From Oasisia sp. SBJ-2009 (lineage: Eukaryota > Annelida > Polychaeta > Sabellida > Siboglinidae): a stretch of DNA of 64,000 bases. The notes below the pieces were generated by a model, which ran no database searches, was not told the origin of the DNA, and worked only from the letters and a program-made list of their open reading frames with translations. Where the stretch lies: positions 25,389,187 through 25,453,186 of the forward strand of contig OZ024858.1 in assembly GCA_964017155.1 (NCBI GenBank), given 5' to 3'. Within the stretch, counting starts at the first letter, position 1. Each line of letters begins with the position of its first letter. The position numbers and the translations under genes are program-made. This document shows positions 35,493 to 48,815 of the stretch, in pieces.

Positions 35493-37713
35493 CGCGAGAG
35501 TAGTGGTGCACCCCTCGCAAGTCTAGTATATAATGTCGTAGTCGTATGGGTAGTTTGGAACAACGTTTGTTTTCTCGTATGGTACTTCGCCATGACTGTT
35601 ATGTCTAGCTTTTGGCGTTACCTGTTTGTCGGCATAGCGCTCATGACATGGCCAAAAACCTGGACTGTTGGCATTGATCACTGTAGCATATGCTATTGTT
35701 TCAATGGCAATGTCTGAAAATATGCAGCCGGTCTCCGTCACTACCTGATACAAATATGCGTGCCGAGAAATGTGTGACTGCAATAAATACTGGTATCAAA
35801 ATATCGAATGATTCCTACACTTGTTTCAGAAGGAAGACAAATCAAATGCGTACCCGTGGGTTACAATTTTGCAGCAAAGACGTATAGGCACTTGTGTAGG
35901 TTGCCTTTTCATGCTGATTCCTAAGTATGCTGTTTCAGGTCGAGATTAATGTGTTGTGTTTGGTGTCATGACGAGCAAACGGTCATCTACTGAACCGTAT
36001 TGAGTGGGTGTATGTGTGCACGCGACAATGTGTGTGACATTCTCCTTGCGAATGGGGCTTATGCATATAAATGTTAAGATACTTTCCGCGGTTCGATCTC
36101 GACCTCTTCGTTTCATTTACATTATTTTGCATCATATTTTGACATTACCTATTTTGAAATACATCATATAGCGTGAAAAAATAGCTCGATCAATCGTCTA
36201 AGTAAAACGTTTCGATTGTAAAAACTGTAATATTAAAACTAATGTCCATTCGCACTTGCTATGATACATATGTCGATGTCAAGCTATCGTTCATTTGATT
36301 CTCCCAGTGATCGGCCTACATTATCATCTACCTCAACACGTTATATAAATAAAATAACTTGATAAAAACAAAGCTTCACCCACTGTCGAATGACTGTTCT
36401 GCGTCGCCAGTCTTCATATCATCGGGCCTGGTCGGTCAGTAATGCTGCCAGAAGTCGTCGGCCATGTGTCGCTGTATCTTCACCGGGCGCAGACACCTGA
36501 TAAAAACAATAAAAGAGCGTTACAATGTGCACGGTGTCTAACAACATTGAAACGAGCATGCTCAATTCTTATATATGCCCACATTCCTTCACCCCACTGG
36601 CGACAAAGGCGCAAATCCCACAGCGATACGGTCGAGATTACACTAAAGAAACTGGCATCTCTCGCCAGCATTCGGGTGCCCGGAACAGTAATGGCGGCAA
36701 ACCGGAAGACGCGCCACAACAATACGGTGACGTCACGACAATACGGCAGACGCGCCATTTACGTTCCTCGCGGCGTCAGATTTCAAGATGGCCGCGCCGT
36801 TGATCTAAGCATACTGGAGGGGGGGAGGACTCTTTCTTCCATCTTTTCCTTCTTTCTTTCAATGTTTTATTTGCGCTAGCCTATTTCGCAATAAGGTACA
36901 CACACAGGACTACAGTTGCATTATGGTACAACCGCCTGTGGAACATTCGGGTACTTTTTCTGCAAGATGCAAGTCAATGTGCGTGGTGTATAACACCGAT
37001 TAGATTCAACAAAATCAGACTCTCTCCATTGATTGTTATACCAAATATATCAGGCCTGCTGCGTCCGCGCGTATTAAGACCACTACACTACCCGCGCCTG
37101 TCGTAATGAAATGTCAAATGTAGGAGCAATTGAGGTTGGTTTGCATTCTGCATAATTCATGTCGGAAATGGAACAGAATATTCATATTTTTGTTCTCATT
37201 CACAGTATTCTGTATATGGTGCAGACCACTCTTCGATGAGTTGTCTCAATGTCTCAAGCAGCTTTCCACCTATGTCTAGGCAAATAGAAGTTTGGGCAGT
37301 ATCTAATTTAACATTCGTATTGCTGAGCTTCACATTACTACACTCAACGACAGAAGTTCCGTTCATTGTGTTGGCAATCTACTCTCTGCAATCTGGAACT
37401 CTAAAACGTGTTAGCGGCGACGCCACGAGGGTGTGTGCAGGCTGCGCAAAGATGTATCTGAAGCATCATATGCCATCCCAAGCGATAAAAGACGTTCGTT
37501 CGCATACAGATTTACTCTGTAATGTAATACTCTGTGTAGGGTGTACAATTTGTGTAGCTAGCTCAACATCAACGATGATATGATGCGACCTTTGCCTGTT
37601 GGTTGCTTTGTGGTTTCGTTTTCATGTTGAACTTGCGAAATGTCTCCTCTTTGGTTTCGGGTCTTCCTATTAGATTCCGAAGTGTGAGGGACACAGCCAC
37701 TCTGAGAATGCGA
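35493..37713 (+). repeat. Monomer 17 (class F), 2221 bp
   Basis: It carries GCGATACGG near 36623, GGTGCCCGG near 36674, AGTATTCTGTAT near 37205 which breaks a 12-bp palindrome, and TGTCTCCTC near 37641. All four are shared only with monomer 18, showing a one-unit duplication at +2221. Confidence 0.95.
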
Positions 37714-39934
37714 CCCGAGAGTAGTGGGGCAGCCCTCGCAAGTCTAGTATATAATGTCATAGTCGTATGGGTAGTTTGGAACAACGTTTGTTTTCTCGTA
37801 TGGTACTTCGCCATGACTGTTATGTCTAGCTTTTGGCGTTACCTGTTTGTCGGCATAGCGCTCATGACATGGCCAAAAACCTGGACTGTTGGCATTGATC
37901 ACTGTAGCATATGCTATTGTTTCAATGGCAATGTCTGAAAATATGCAGCCGGTCTCCGTCACTACCTGATACAAATATGCGTGCCGAGAAATGTGTGACT
38001 GCAATAAATACTGGTATCAAAATATCGAATGATTCCTACACTTGTTTCAGAAGGAAGACAAATCAAATGCGTACCCGTGGGTTACAATTTTGCAGCAAAG
38101 ACGTATAGGCACTTGTGTAGGTTGCCTTTTCATGCTGATTCCTAAGTATGCTGTTTCAGGTCGAGATTAATGTGTTGTGTTTGGTGTCATGACGAGCAAA
38201 CGGTCATCTACTGAACCGTATTGAGTGGGTGTATGTGTGCACGCGACAATGTGTGTGACATTCTCCTTGCGAATGGGGCTTATGCATATAAATGTTAAGA
38301 TACTTTCCGCGGTTCGATCTCGACCTCTTCGTTTCATTTACATTATTTTGCATCATATTTTGACATTACCTATTTTGAAATACATCATATAGCGTGAAAA
38401 AATAGCTCGATCAATCGTCTAAGTAAAACGTTTCGATTGTAAAAACTGTAATATTAAAACTAATGTCCATTCGCACTTGCTATGATACATATGTCGATGT
38501 CAAGCTATCGTTCATTTGATTCTCCCAGTGATCGGCCTACATTATCATCTACCTCAACACGTTATATAAATAAAATAACTTGATAAAAACAAAGCTTCAC
38601 CCACTGTCGAATGACTGTTCTGCGTCGCCAGTCTTCATATCATCGGGCCTGGTCGGTCAGTAATGCTGCCAGAAGTCGTCGGCCATGTGTCGCTGTATCT
38701 TCACCGGGCGCAGACACCTGATAAAAACAATAAAAGAGCGTTACAATGTGCACGGTGTCTAACAACATTGAAACGAGCATGCTCAATTCTTATATATGCC
38801 CACATTCCTTCACCCCACTGGCGACAAAGGCGCAAATCCCACAGCGATACGGTCGAGATTACACTAAAGAAACTGGCATCTCTCGCCAGCATTCGGGTGC
38901 CCGGAACAGTAATGGCGGCAAACCGGAAGACGCGCCACAACAATACGGTGACGTCACGACAATACGGCAGACGCGCCATTTACGTTCCTCGCGGCGTCAG
39001 ATTTCAAGATGGCCGCGCCGTTGATCTAAGCATACTGGAGGGGGGGAGGACTCTTTCTTCCATCTTTTCCTTCTTTCTTTCAATGTTTTATTTGCGCTAG
39101 CCTATTTCGCAATAAGGTACACACACAGGACTACAGTTGCATTATGGTACAACCGCCTGTGGAACATTCGGGTACTTTTTCTGCAAGATGCAAGTCAATG
39201 TGCGTGGTGTATAACACCGATTAGATTCAACAAAATCAGACTCTCTCCATTGATTGTTATACCAAATATATCAGGCCTGCTGCGTCCGCGCGTATTAAGA
39301 CCACTACACTACCCGCGCCTGTCGTAATGAAATGTCAAATGTAGGAGCAATTGAGGTTGGTTTGCATTCTGCATAATTCATGTCGGAAATGGAACAGAAT
39401 ATTCATATTTTTGTTCTCATTCACAGTATTCTGTATATGGTGCAGACCACTCTTCGATGAGTTGTCTCAATGTCTCAAGCAGCTTTCCACCTATGTCTAG
39501 GCAAATAGAAGTTTGGGCAGTATCTAATTTAACATTCGTATTGCTGAGCTTCACATTACTACACTCAACGACAGAAGTTCCGTTCATTGTGTTGGCAATC
39601 TACTCTCTGCAATCTGGAACTCTAAAACGTGTTAGCGGCGACGCCACGAGGGTGTGTGCAGGCTGCGCAAAGATGTATCTGAAGCATCATATGCCATCCC
39701 AAGCGATAAAAGACGTTCGTTCGCATACAGATTTACTCTGTAATGTAATACTCTGTGTAGGGTGTACAATTTGTGTAGCTAGCTCAACATCAACGATGAT
39801 ATGATGCGACCTTTGCCTGTTGGTTGCTTTGTGGTTTCGTTTTCATGTTGAACTTGCGAAATGTCTCCTCTTTGGTTTCGGGTCTTCCTATTAGATTCCG
39901 AAGTGTGAGGGACACAGCCACTCTGAGAATGCGA
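37714..39934 (+). repeat. Monomer 18 (class F), 2221 bp, duplicate of monomer 17
   Basis: It repeats all the private marks of monomer 17 at +2221 (GCGATACGG near 38844, GGTGCCCGG near 38895, AGTATTCTGTAT near 39426). Its first bases (GACCCGAG and GTCATAGTCG) differ from monomer 17 and agree with monomer 19, which places the duplication edge near 35540/37760. Confidence 0.95.
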
Positions 39935-42154
39935 CCCGAGAGTAGTGGGGCAGCCCTCGCAAGTCTAGTATATAATGTCATAGTCGTATGGGTAGTTTGG
40001 AACAACGTTTGTTTTCTCGTATGGTACTTCGCCATGACTGTTATGTCTAGCTTTTGGCGTTACTTGTTTGTCGGCATAGCGCTCATGACATGGCCAAAAA
40101 CCTGGACTGTTGGCATTGATCACTGTAGCATATGCTATTGTTTCAATGGCAATGTCTGAAAATATGCAGCCGGTCTCCGTCACTACCTGATACAAATATG
40201 GGTGCCGAGAAATGTGTGACTGCAATAAATACTGGTCTCAAAATATCGAATGATTCCTACACTTGTTTCAGAAGGAAGACAAATCAAATGCGTACCCGTG
40301 GGTTAACATTTTGCAGCAAAGACGTATAGGCACTTGTGTAGGTTGCCTTTTCATGCTGATTCCTAAGTATGCTGTTTCAGGTCGAGATTAATGCGTTGTG
40401 TTTGGTGTCATGACGAGCAAACGGTCATCTACTGAACCGTATTGAGTGGGTGTATGTGTGCACGCGACAATGTGTGTGACATTCTCCTTGCGAATGGGGC
40501 TTATGCATATAAATGTTAAGATACTTTCCGCGGTGCGATCTCGGCCTCTTCGTTTCATTTACATTATTTTGCATCATATTTTGACATTACTTATTTTGAA
40601 ATACATCATATAGCGTGAAAAAATAGCTCGATCAATCGTCTAAGTAAAACGTTTCGATTGTAAGAACTGTAATATTAAAACTAATGTCCATTCGCACTTG
40701 CTATGATACATATGTCGATGTCAAGCTATCGTTCATTTGATTCTCCCAGTGATCGGCCTACATTATCATCTATCTCAACACGTTATATAAATAAATTACT
40801 TCATAAAAATAAAGCTTCACCCACTGTCGAATGACTGTTCTGCGTCGCCAGTCTTCATATCATCGGGCCTGGTCGGTCAGTAATGCTGCCAGAAGTCTTC
40901 GGCCATGTGTCGCTGTATCTTCACCGGGCGCAGATACCTGATAAAAACAATAAAAGAGCGTTACAATGTGCACGGTGTCTAACAACATTGAAACGAGCAT
41001 GCTCAATTCTTATATATGCCCACATTCCTTCACCCCACTGGCGACAAAGGCGCAAATCCCACAGCGATGCGGTCGAGATTACACTAAAGAAACTGGCATC
41101 TCTCGCCAGCATTCGGGTGCGCGGAACAGTAATGGCGGCAAACCGGAAGACGCGCCACAACAATACGGTGACGTCACGACAATACGGCAGACGCGCCATT
41201 TACGTTCCTCGCGGCGTCAGATTTCAAGATGGCCGCGCCGTTGATCTAAGCATACTGGAGGGGGGAAGGACTCTTTCTTCCATCTTTTCCTTCTTTCTTT
41301 CAATGTTTTATTTGCGCTAGCCTATTTCGCAATAAGGTACACACACAGGACTACAGTTGCATTATGGTACAACGGCCTGTGCGACATTCGGGTACTTTTT
41401 CTGCAAGATGCAAGTCAATGTGCGTGGTGTATAACACCGATTAGATTCAACAAAGTCAGACTCTCTCCATTGATTGTTATACCAAATATATCAGGCCTGC
41501 TGCGTCCGCGCGTATTAAGACCACTACACTACCCGCGCCTGTCGTAATGAAGTGTCAAATGTAGGAGCAATTGAGGTTGGTTTGCTTTCTGCATAATTCT
41601 TGTCGGAAATGGAACAGAACATTCATATTTTTGTTCTCATTCACAGTATACTGTATATGGTGCAGACCACTCTTCGATGAGTTGTCTCAATGTCTCAAGC
41701 AGCTTTCCACCTATGTCTAGGCAAATAGAAGTTTGGGCAGTATCTAATTTAACATTCGTATTGCTGAGCTTCACATTACTACACTCAACGACAGAAGTTC
41801 CGTTCATTGTGTTGGCAATCTACTCTCTGCAATCTGGAACTCTAAAACGTGTTAGCGGCGACGCCACGAGGGTGTGTGCAGACTGCGCAAAGATGTATCT
41901 GAAGCATCATATGCCATCCCAAGCGATAACAGACGTTCGTTCGCATACAGATTTACTCTGTAATGTAATACTCTGTGTAGGGTGTACAATTTGTGTAGCT
42001 AGCTCAACATCAACGATGATATGATGCGACCTTTGCCTGTTGGTTGCTTTGTGGTTTCGTTTTCATGTTGAACTTGCGAAATGTCTGTTCTTTGGTTTCA
42101 GGTCTTCCTATTAGATTCCGAAGTGTGAGGGACACAGCCACTCTGAGAATGCGA
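39935..42154 (+). repeat. Monomer 19 (mosaic D/F), 2220 bp
   Basis: The first part is class D (ATATGGGTGCC near 40197, CATCTATCTC near 40769, AAGTCTTCGG near 40893). The middle is class F (CTTATATATGCCC near 41009, GATGGCCGCGCC near 41228, G6 then AAGG near 41260). It then shows GTGCGACATTC near 41379 and CAAAGTCAG of class D, followed by GAGGTTGG of F joined to TTTGCTTTC of D. At least three class switches occur within one unit. Confidence 0.94.
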
Positions 42155-44373
42155 CGCGAGAGTAGTGGGGCACCCCTCGCAAGTCTAGTATATAATGTCG
42201 TAGTCGTATGGGTAGTTTGGAACAACGTTTGTTTTCTCGTATGGTACTTCGCCATGACTGTTATGTCTAGCTTTTGGCGTTACCTGTTTGTCGGCATAGC
42301 GCTCATGACATGGCCAAAAACCTGGACTGTTGGCATTGATCACTGTAGCATATGCTATTGTTTCAATGGCAATGTCTGAAAATATGCAGCCGGTCTCCGT
42401 CACTACCTGATACAAATATGCGTGCCGAGAAATGTGTGACTGCAATAAATACTGGTCTCAAAATATCGAATGATTCCTACACTTGTTTCAGAAGGAAGAC
42501 AAATCAAAAGAGTACCCGTGGGTTACAATTTTGCAGCAAAGACGTATAGGCACTTGTGTAGGTTGCCTTTTCATGCTGATTCCTAAGTTTGCTGTTTCAG
42601 GTCGAGATTAATGCGTTGTGTTTGGTGTCATGACGAGCAAACGGTCATCTACTGAACCGTATTGAGTGGGTGTATGTGTGCACGCGACAATGTGTGTGAC
42701 ATTCTCCTTGCGAATGGGGCTTATGCATATAAATGTTAAGATACTTTCCGCGGTTCGATCTCGGCCTCTTCGTTTCATTTACATTATTTTGCATCATATT
42801 TTGACATTACTTATTTTGAAATACATCATATAGCGTGAAAAAATAGCTCGATCAATCGTCTAAGTAAAACGTTTCGATTGTAAGAACTGTAATATTAAAA
42901 CTAATGTCCATTCGCACTTGCTATGATACATATGTCGATGTCAAGCTATCGTTCATTTGATTCTCCCAGTGATCGGCCTACATTATCATCTACCTCAACA
43001 CGTTATATAAATAAATAACTTGATAAAAATAAAGCTTCACCCACTGTCGAATGACTGTTCTGCGTCGCCAGTCTTCATATCATCGGGCCTGGTCGGTCAG
43101 TAATGCTGCCAGAAGTCTTCGGCCATGTGTCGCTGTATCATCACCGGGCGCAGATACCTGATAAAAACAATAAAAGAGCGTTACAATGTGCACGGTGTCT
43201 AACAACATTGAAACGAGCATGCTCAATTCTTACATATGCCCACATTCCTTCACCCCACTGGCGACAAAGGCGCAAATCCCACAGCGATGCGATCGAGATT
43301 ACACTAATGAAACTGGCATCTCTCGCCAGCATTCGGGTGCGCGGAACAGTAATGGCGACAAACCGGAAGACGCGCCACAACAATACGGTGACGTCACGAC
43401 AATACGGCAGACGCGCCATTTACGTTCCTCGCGGCGTCAGATTTCAAGATGGCCACGCCGTTGACCTAAGCATTCTGGAGGGGGGGGGGCTCTTTCTTCC
43501 ATCTTTTACTTCTTTCTTTCAATGTTTTATTTGCGCTAGCCTATTTTGCAATAAGGTACACACACAGGACTACAGTTGCATTATGGTACAACCGCCTGTG
43601 CGACATTCGGGTACTTTTTCTGCAAGATGCAAGTCAATGTGCGTGGTGTATAACACCGATTAGATTCAACAAAGTCAGACTCTCTCCATTGATTGTTATA
43701 CCAAATATATCAGGCCTGCTGCGTCCGCGCGTATTAAGACCACTGCACTACCCGCGCCTGTCGTAATGAAGTGTCAAATGTAGGAGCAATTGAGCTTGGT
43801 TTGCATTCTGCATAATTCTTGTCGGAAATGGAACAGAATATTCATATTTTTGTTCTCATTCACAGTATACTGTATATGGTGCAGACCACTCTTCGATGAG
43901 TTGTCTCAATGTCTCAAGCAGCTTTCCACCTATGTCTAGGCAAATAGAAGTTTGGGCAGTATCTAATTTAACATTCGTATTGCTGAGCTTCACATTACTA
44001 CACTCAACGACAGAAGTTCCGTTTATTGTGTTGGCAATCTACTCTCTGCAATCTGGAACTCTAAAACGTGTTAGCGGCGACGCCACGAGGGTGTGTGCAG
44101 GCTGCGCAAAGATGTATCTGAAGCATCATATGCCATCCCAAGCGATAAGAGACGTTCGTTCGCATACAGATTTACTCTGTAATGTAATACTCTGTGTAGG
44201 GTGTACAATTTGTGTAGCTAGCTCAACATCAACGATGATATGATGCGACCTTTGCCTGTTGGTTGCTTTGTGGTTTCGTTTTCATGTTGAACTTGAGAAA
44301 TGTCTGCTCATTGGTTTCAGGTCTTCCTATTAGATTCCGAAGTGTGAGGGACACAGCCACTCTGAGAATGCGA
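42155..44373 (+). repeat. Monomer 20 (class E), 2219 bp
   Basis: It shares AAGTTTGCTG near 42584 and GTATCATCACC near 43135 with monomers 16 and 28. The G-run is 10 long. Private changes include GTTGACCTAAG near 43460. AACTTGAGAAATG near 44288 is shared only with the end of monomer 22. Confidence 0.95.
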
Positions 44374-47300
44374 CGCGAGAGTAGTGGTGCACCCCTCGCA
44401 AGTCTAGTATATAATGTCGTAGTCGTATGGGTAGTTTGGAACAACGTTTGTTTTCTCGTATGGTACTTCGCCATGACTGTTATGTCTAGCTTTTGGCGTT
44501 ACCTGTTTGTCGGCATAGCGCTCATGACATGGCCAAAAACCTGGACTGTTGGCATTGATCACTGTAGCATATGCTATTGTTTCAATGGCAATGTCTGAAA
44601 ATATGCAGCCGCTCTCCGTCACTACCTGATACAAATATGCGTGCCGAGAAATGTGTGACTGCAATAAATACTGGTATCAAAATATCGAATGATTCCTACA
44701 CTTGTTTCAGAAGGAAGACAAATCAAATGCGTACCCGTGGGTTACAATTTTGCAGCAAAGACGTATAGGCACTTGTGTAGGTTGCCTTTTCATGCTGATT
44801 CCTAAGTATGCTGTTTCAGGTCGAGATTAATGTGTTGTGTTTGGTGTCATGACGAGCAAACGGTCATCTACTGAACCGTATTGAGTGGGTGTATGTGTGC
44901 ACGCGACAATGTGTGTGACATTCTCCTTGCGAATGGGGCTTATGCATATAAATGTTAAGATACTTTCCGCGGTTCGATCTCGGCCTCTTCGTTTCATTTA
45001 CATTATTTTGCATCATATTTTGACATTACCTATTTTGAAATACATCATATAGCGTGAAAAAATAGCTCGATCAATCGTCTAAGTAAAACGTTTCGATTGT
45101 AAAAACTGTAATATTAAAACTAATGTCCATTCGCACTTGCTATGATACATATGTCGATGTCAAGCTATCGTTCATTTGATTCTCCCAGTGATCGGCCTAC
45201 ATTATCATCTACCTCAACACGTTATATAAATAAAATAACTTGATAAAAACAAAGCTTCACCCACTGTCGAATGACTGTTCTGCGTCGCCAGTCTTCATAT
45301 CATCGGGCCTGGTCGGTCAGTAATGCTGCCAGAAGTCGTCGGCCATGTGTCGCTGTATCTTCACCGGGCGCAGACACCTGATAAAAACAATAAAAGAGCG
45401 TTACAATGTGCACGGTGTCTAACAACATTGAAACGAGCATGCTCAATTCTTATATATGCCCACATTCCTTCACCCCACTGGCGACAAAGGCGCAAATCCC
45501 ACAGCGATGCGGTCGAGATTACACTAAAGAAACTGGCATCTCTCGCCAGCATTCGGGTGCGCGGAACAGTAATGGCGGCAAACCGGAAGACGCGCCACAA
45601 CAATACGGTGACGTCACGACAATACGGCAGACGCGCCATTTACGTTCCTCGCGGCGTCAGATTTCAAGATGGCCGCGCCGTTGATCTAAGCATACTGGAG
45701 GGGGGAAGGACTCTTTCTTCCATCTTTTCCTTCTTTCTTTCAATGTTTTATTTGCGCTAGCCTATTTCGCAATAAGGTACACACACAGGACTACAGTTGC
45801 ATTATGGTACAACCGCCTGTGGAACATTCGGGTACTTTTTCTGCAAGATGCAAGTCAATGTGCGTGGTGTATAACACCGATTAGATTCAACAAAATCAGA
45901 CTCTCTCCATTGATTGTTATACCAAATATATCAGGCCTGCTGCGTCCGCGCGTATTAAGACCACTACACTACCCGCGCCTGTCGTAATGAAATGTCAAAT
46001 GTAGGAGCAATTGAGGTTGGTTTGCATTCTGCATAATTCATGTCGGAAATGGAACAGAATATTCATATTTTTGTTCTCATTCACAGTATACTGTATATGG
46101 TGCAGACCACTCTTCGATGAGTTGTCTCAATGTCTCAAGCAGCTTTCCACCTATGTCTAGGCAAATAGAAGTTTGGGCAGTATCTAATTTAACATTCGTA
46201 TTGCTGAGCTTCACATTACTACACTCAACGACAGAAGTTCCGTTCATTGTGTTGGCAATCTACTCTCTGCAATCTGGAACTCTAAAACGTGTTAGCGGCG
46301 ACGCCACGAGGGTGTGTGCAGGCTGCGCAAAGATGTATCTGAAGCATCATATGCCATCCCAAGCGATAAGAGACGTTCGTTCGCATACAGATTTACTCTG
46401 TAATGTAATACTCTGTGTAGGGTGTACAATTTGTGTAGCTAGCTCAACATCAACGATGATATGATGCGACCTTTGCCTGTTGGTTGCTTTGTGGTTTCGT
46501 TTTCATGTTGAACTTGCGAAATGTCTGTTCTTTGGTTTCAGGTCTTCCTATTAGATTCCGAAGTGTGAGGGACACAGCCACTCTGAGAATGCGACGCGAG
46601 AGTAGTGGGGCACCCCTCGCAAGTCTAGTATATAATGTCGTAGTCGTATGGGTAGTTTGGAACAACGTTTGTTTTCTCGTATGGTACTTCGCCATGACTG
46701 TTATGTCTAGCTTTTGGCGTTACCTGTTTGTCGGCATAGCGCTCATGACATGGCCAAAAACCTGGACTGTTGGCATTGATCACTGTAGCATATGCTATTG
46801 TTTCAATGGCAATGTCTGAAAATATGCAGCCGGTCTCCGTCACTACCTGATACAAATATGCGTGCCGAGAAATGTGTGACTGCAATAAATACTGGTCTCA
46901 AAATATCGAATGATTCCTACACTTGTTTCAGAAGGAAGACAAATCAAATGCGTACCCGTGGGTTACAATTTTGCAGCAAAGACGTATAGGCACTTGTGTA
47001 GGTTGCCTTTTCATGCTGATTCCTAAGTATGCTGTTTCAGGTCGAGATTAATGTGTTGTGTTTGGTGTCATGACGAGCAAACGGTCATCTACTGAACCGT
47101 ATTGAGTGGGTGTATGTGTGCACGCGACAATGTGTGTGACATTCTCCTTGCGAATGGGGCTTATGCATATAAATGTTAAGATACTTTCCGCGGTTCGATC
47201 TCGACCTCTTCGTTTCATTTACATTATTTTGCATCATATTTTGACATTACCTATTTTGAAATACATCATATAGCGTGAAAAAATAGCTCGATCAATCGTC

Positions 47301-48112
47301 TAAGTAAAACGTTTCGATTGTAAAAACTGTAATATTAAAACTAATGTCCATTCGCACTTGCTATGATACATATGTCGATGTCAAGCTATCGTTCATTTGA
47401 TTCTCCCAGTGATCGGCCTACATTATCATCTACCTCAACACGTTATATAAATAAAATAACTTGATAAAAACAAAGCTTCACCCACTGTCGAATGACTGTT
47501 CTGCGTCGCCAGTCTTCATATCATCGGGCCTGGTCGGTCAGTAATGCTGCCAGAAGTCGTCGGCCATGTGTCGCTGTATCTTCACCGGGCGCAGACACCT
47601 GATAAAAACAATAAAAGAGCGTTACAATGTGCACGGTGTCTAACAACATTGAAACGAGCATGCTCAATTCTTATATATGCCCACATTCCTTCACCCCACT
47701 GGCGACAAAGGCGCAAATCCCACAGCGATGCGGTCGAGATTACACTAAAGAAACTGGCATCTCTCGCCAGCATTCGGGTGCGCGGAACAGTAATGGCGGC
47801 AAACCGGAAGACGCGCCACAACAATACGGTGACGTCACGACAATACGGCAGACGCGCCATTTACGTTCCTCGCGGCGTCAGATTTCAAGATGGCCGCGCC
47901 GTTGATCTAAGCATACTGGAGGGGGGAAGGACTCTTTCTTCCATCTTTTCCTTCTTTCTTTCAATGTTTTATTTGCGCTAGCCTATTTCGCAATAAGGTA
48001 CACACACAGGACTACAGTTGCATTATGGTACAACCGCCTGTGGAACATTCGGGTACTTTTTCTGCAAGATGCAAGTCAATGTGCGTGGTGTATAACACCG
48101 ATTAGATTCAAC
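43606..48112 (+). repeat. Duplicated block, left copy (partner 48048-52554, offset 4442)
   Basis: It begins after GTGCGACATTC/GTGGAACATTC near 43600/48042 and ends near the CAAAGTCAG/CAAAATCAG difference at about 48113/52555. One substitution was noticed (G44149 against C48591). Shared marks are AACTTGAGAAATG and GCCGCTCTCC. Edges are approximate. Confidence 0.85.
44374..46594 (+). repeat. Monomer 21 (class F), 2221 bp
   Basis: It carries GCAGCCGCTCTCC near 44605, shared with monomers 12 and 23. With monomer 22 it forms a two-unit block repeated at +4442 as monomers 23 and 24. The G-run is 6 long followed by AAGG, the form shared by monomers 19 and 21-25. Confidence 0.95.
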
Positions 48113-48815
48113 AAAGTCAGACTCTCTCCATTGATTGTTATACCAAATATATCAGGCCTGCTGCGTCCGCGCGTATTAAGACCACTGCACTACCCGCGCC
48201 TGTCGTAATGAAGTGTCAAATGTAGGAGCAATTGAGCTTGGTTTGCATTCTGCATAATTCTTGTCGGAAATGGAACAGAATATTCATATTTTTGTTCTCA
48301 TTCACAGTATACTGTATATGGTGCAGACCACTCTTCGATGAGTTGTCTCAATGTCTCAAGCAGCTTTCCACCTATGTCTAGGCAAATAGAAGTTTGGGCA
48401 GTATCTAATTTAACATTCGTATTGCTGAGCTTCACATTACTACACTCAACGACAGAAGTTCCGTTTATTGTGTTGGCAATCTACTCTCTGCAATCTGGAA
48501 CTCTAAAACGTGTTAGCGGCGACGCCACGAGGGTGTGTGCAGGCTGCGCAAAGATGTATCTGAAGCATCATATGCCATCCCAAGCGATAACAGACGTTCG
48601 TTCGCATACAGATTTACTCTGTAATGTAATACTCTGTGTAGGGTGTACAATTTGTGTAGCTAGCTCAACATCAACGATGATATGATGCGACCTTTGCCTG
48701 TTGGTTGCTTTGTGGTTTCGTTTTCATGTTGAACTTGAGAAATGTCTGCTCATTGGTTTCAGGTCTTCCTATTAGATTCCGAAGTGTGAGGGACACAGCC
48801 ACTCTGAGAATGCGA
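46595..48815 (+). repeat. Monomer 22 (class F, class E tail), 2221 bp
   Basis: It has class F sequence up to about 48105 and then the class E tail: CAAAGTCAG near 48111, CACTGCACTACC near 48183, TTATTGTGTTGG near 48465 and AACTTGAGAAATG near 48730. CTCGACC near 47200 is shared with monomer 24. Confidence 0.95.
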
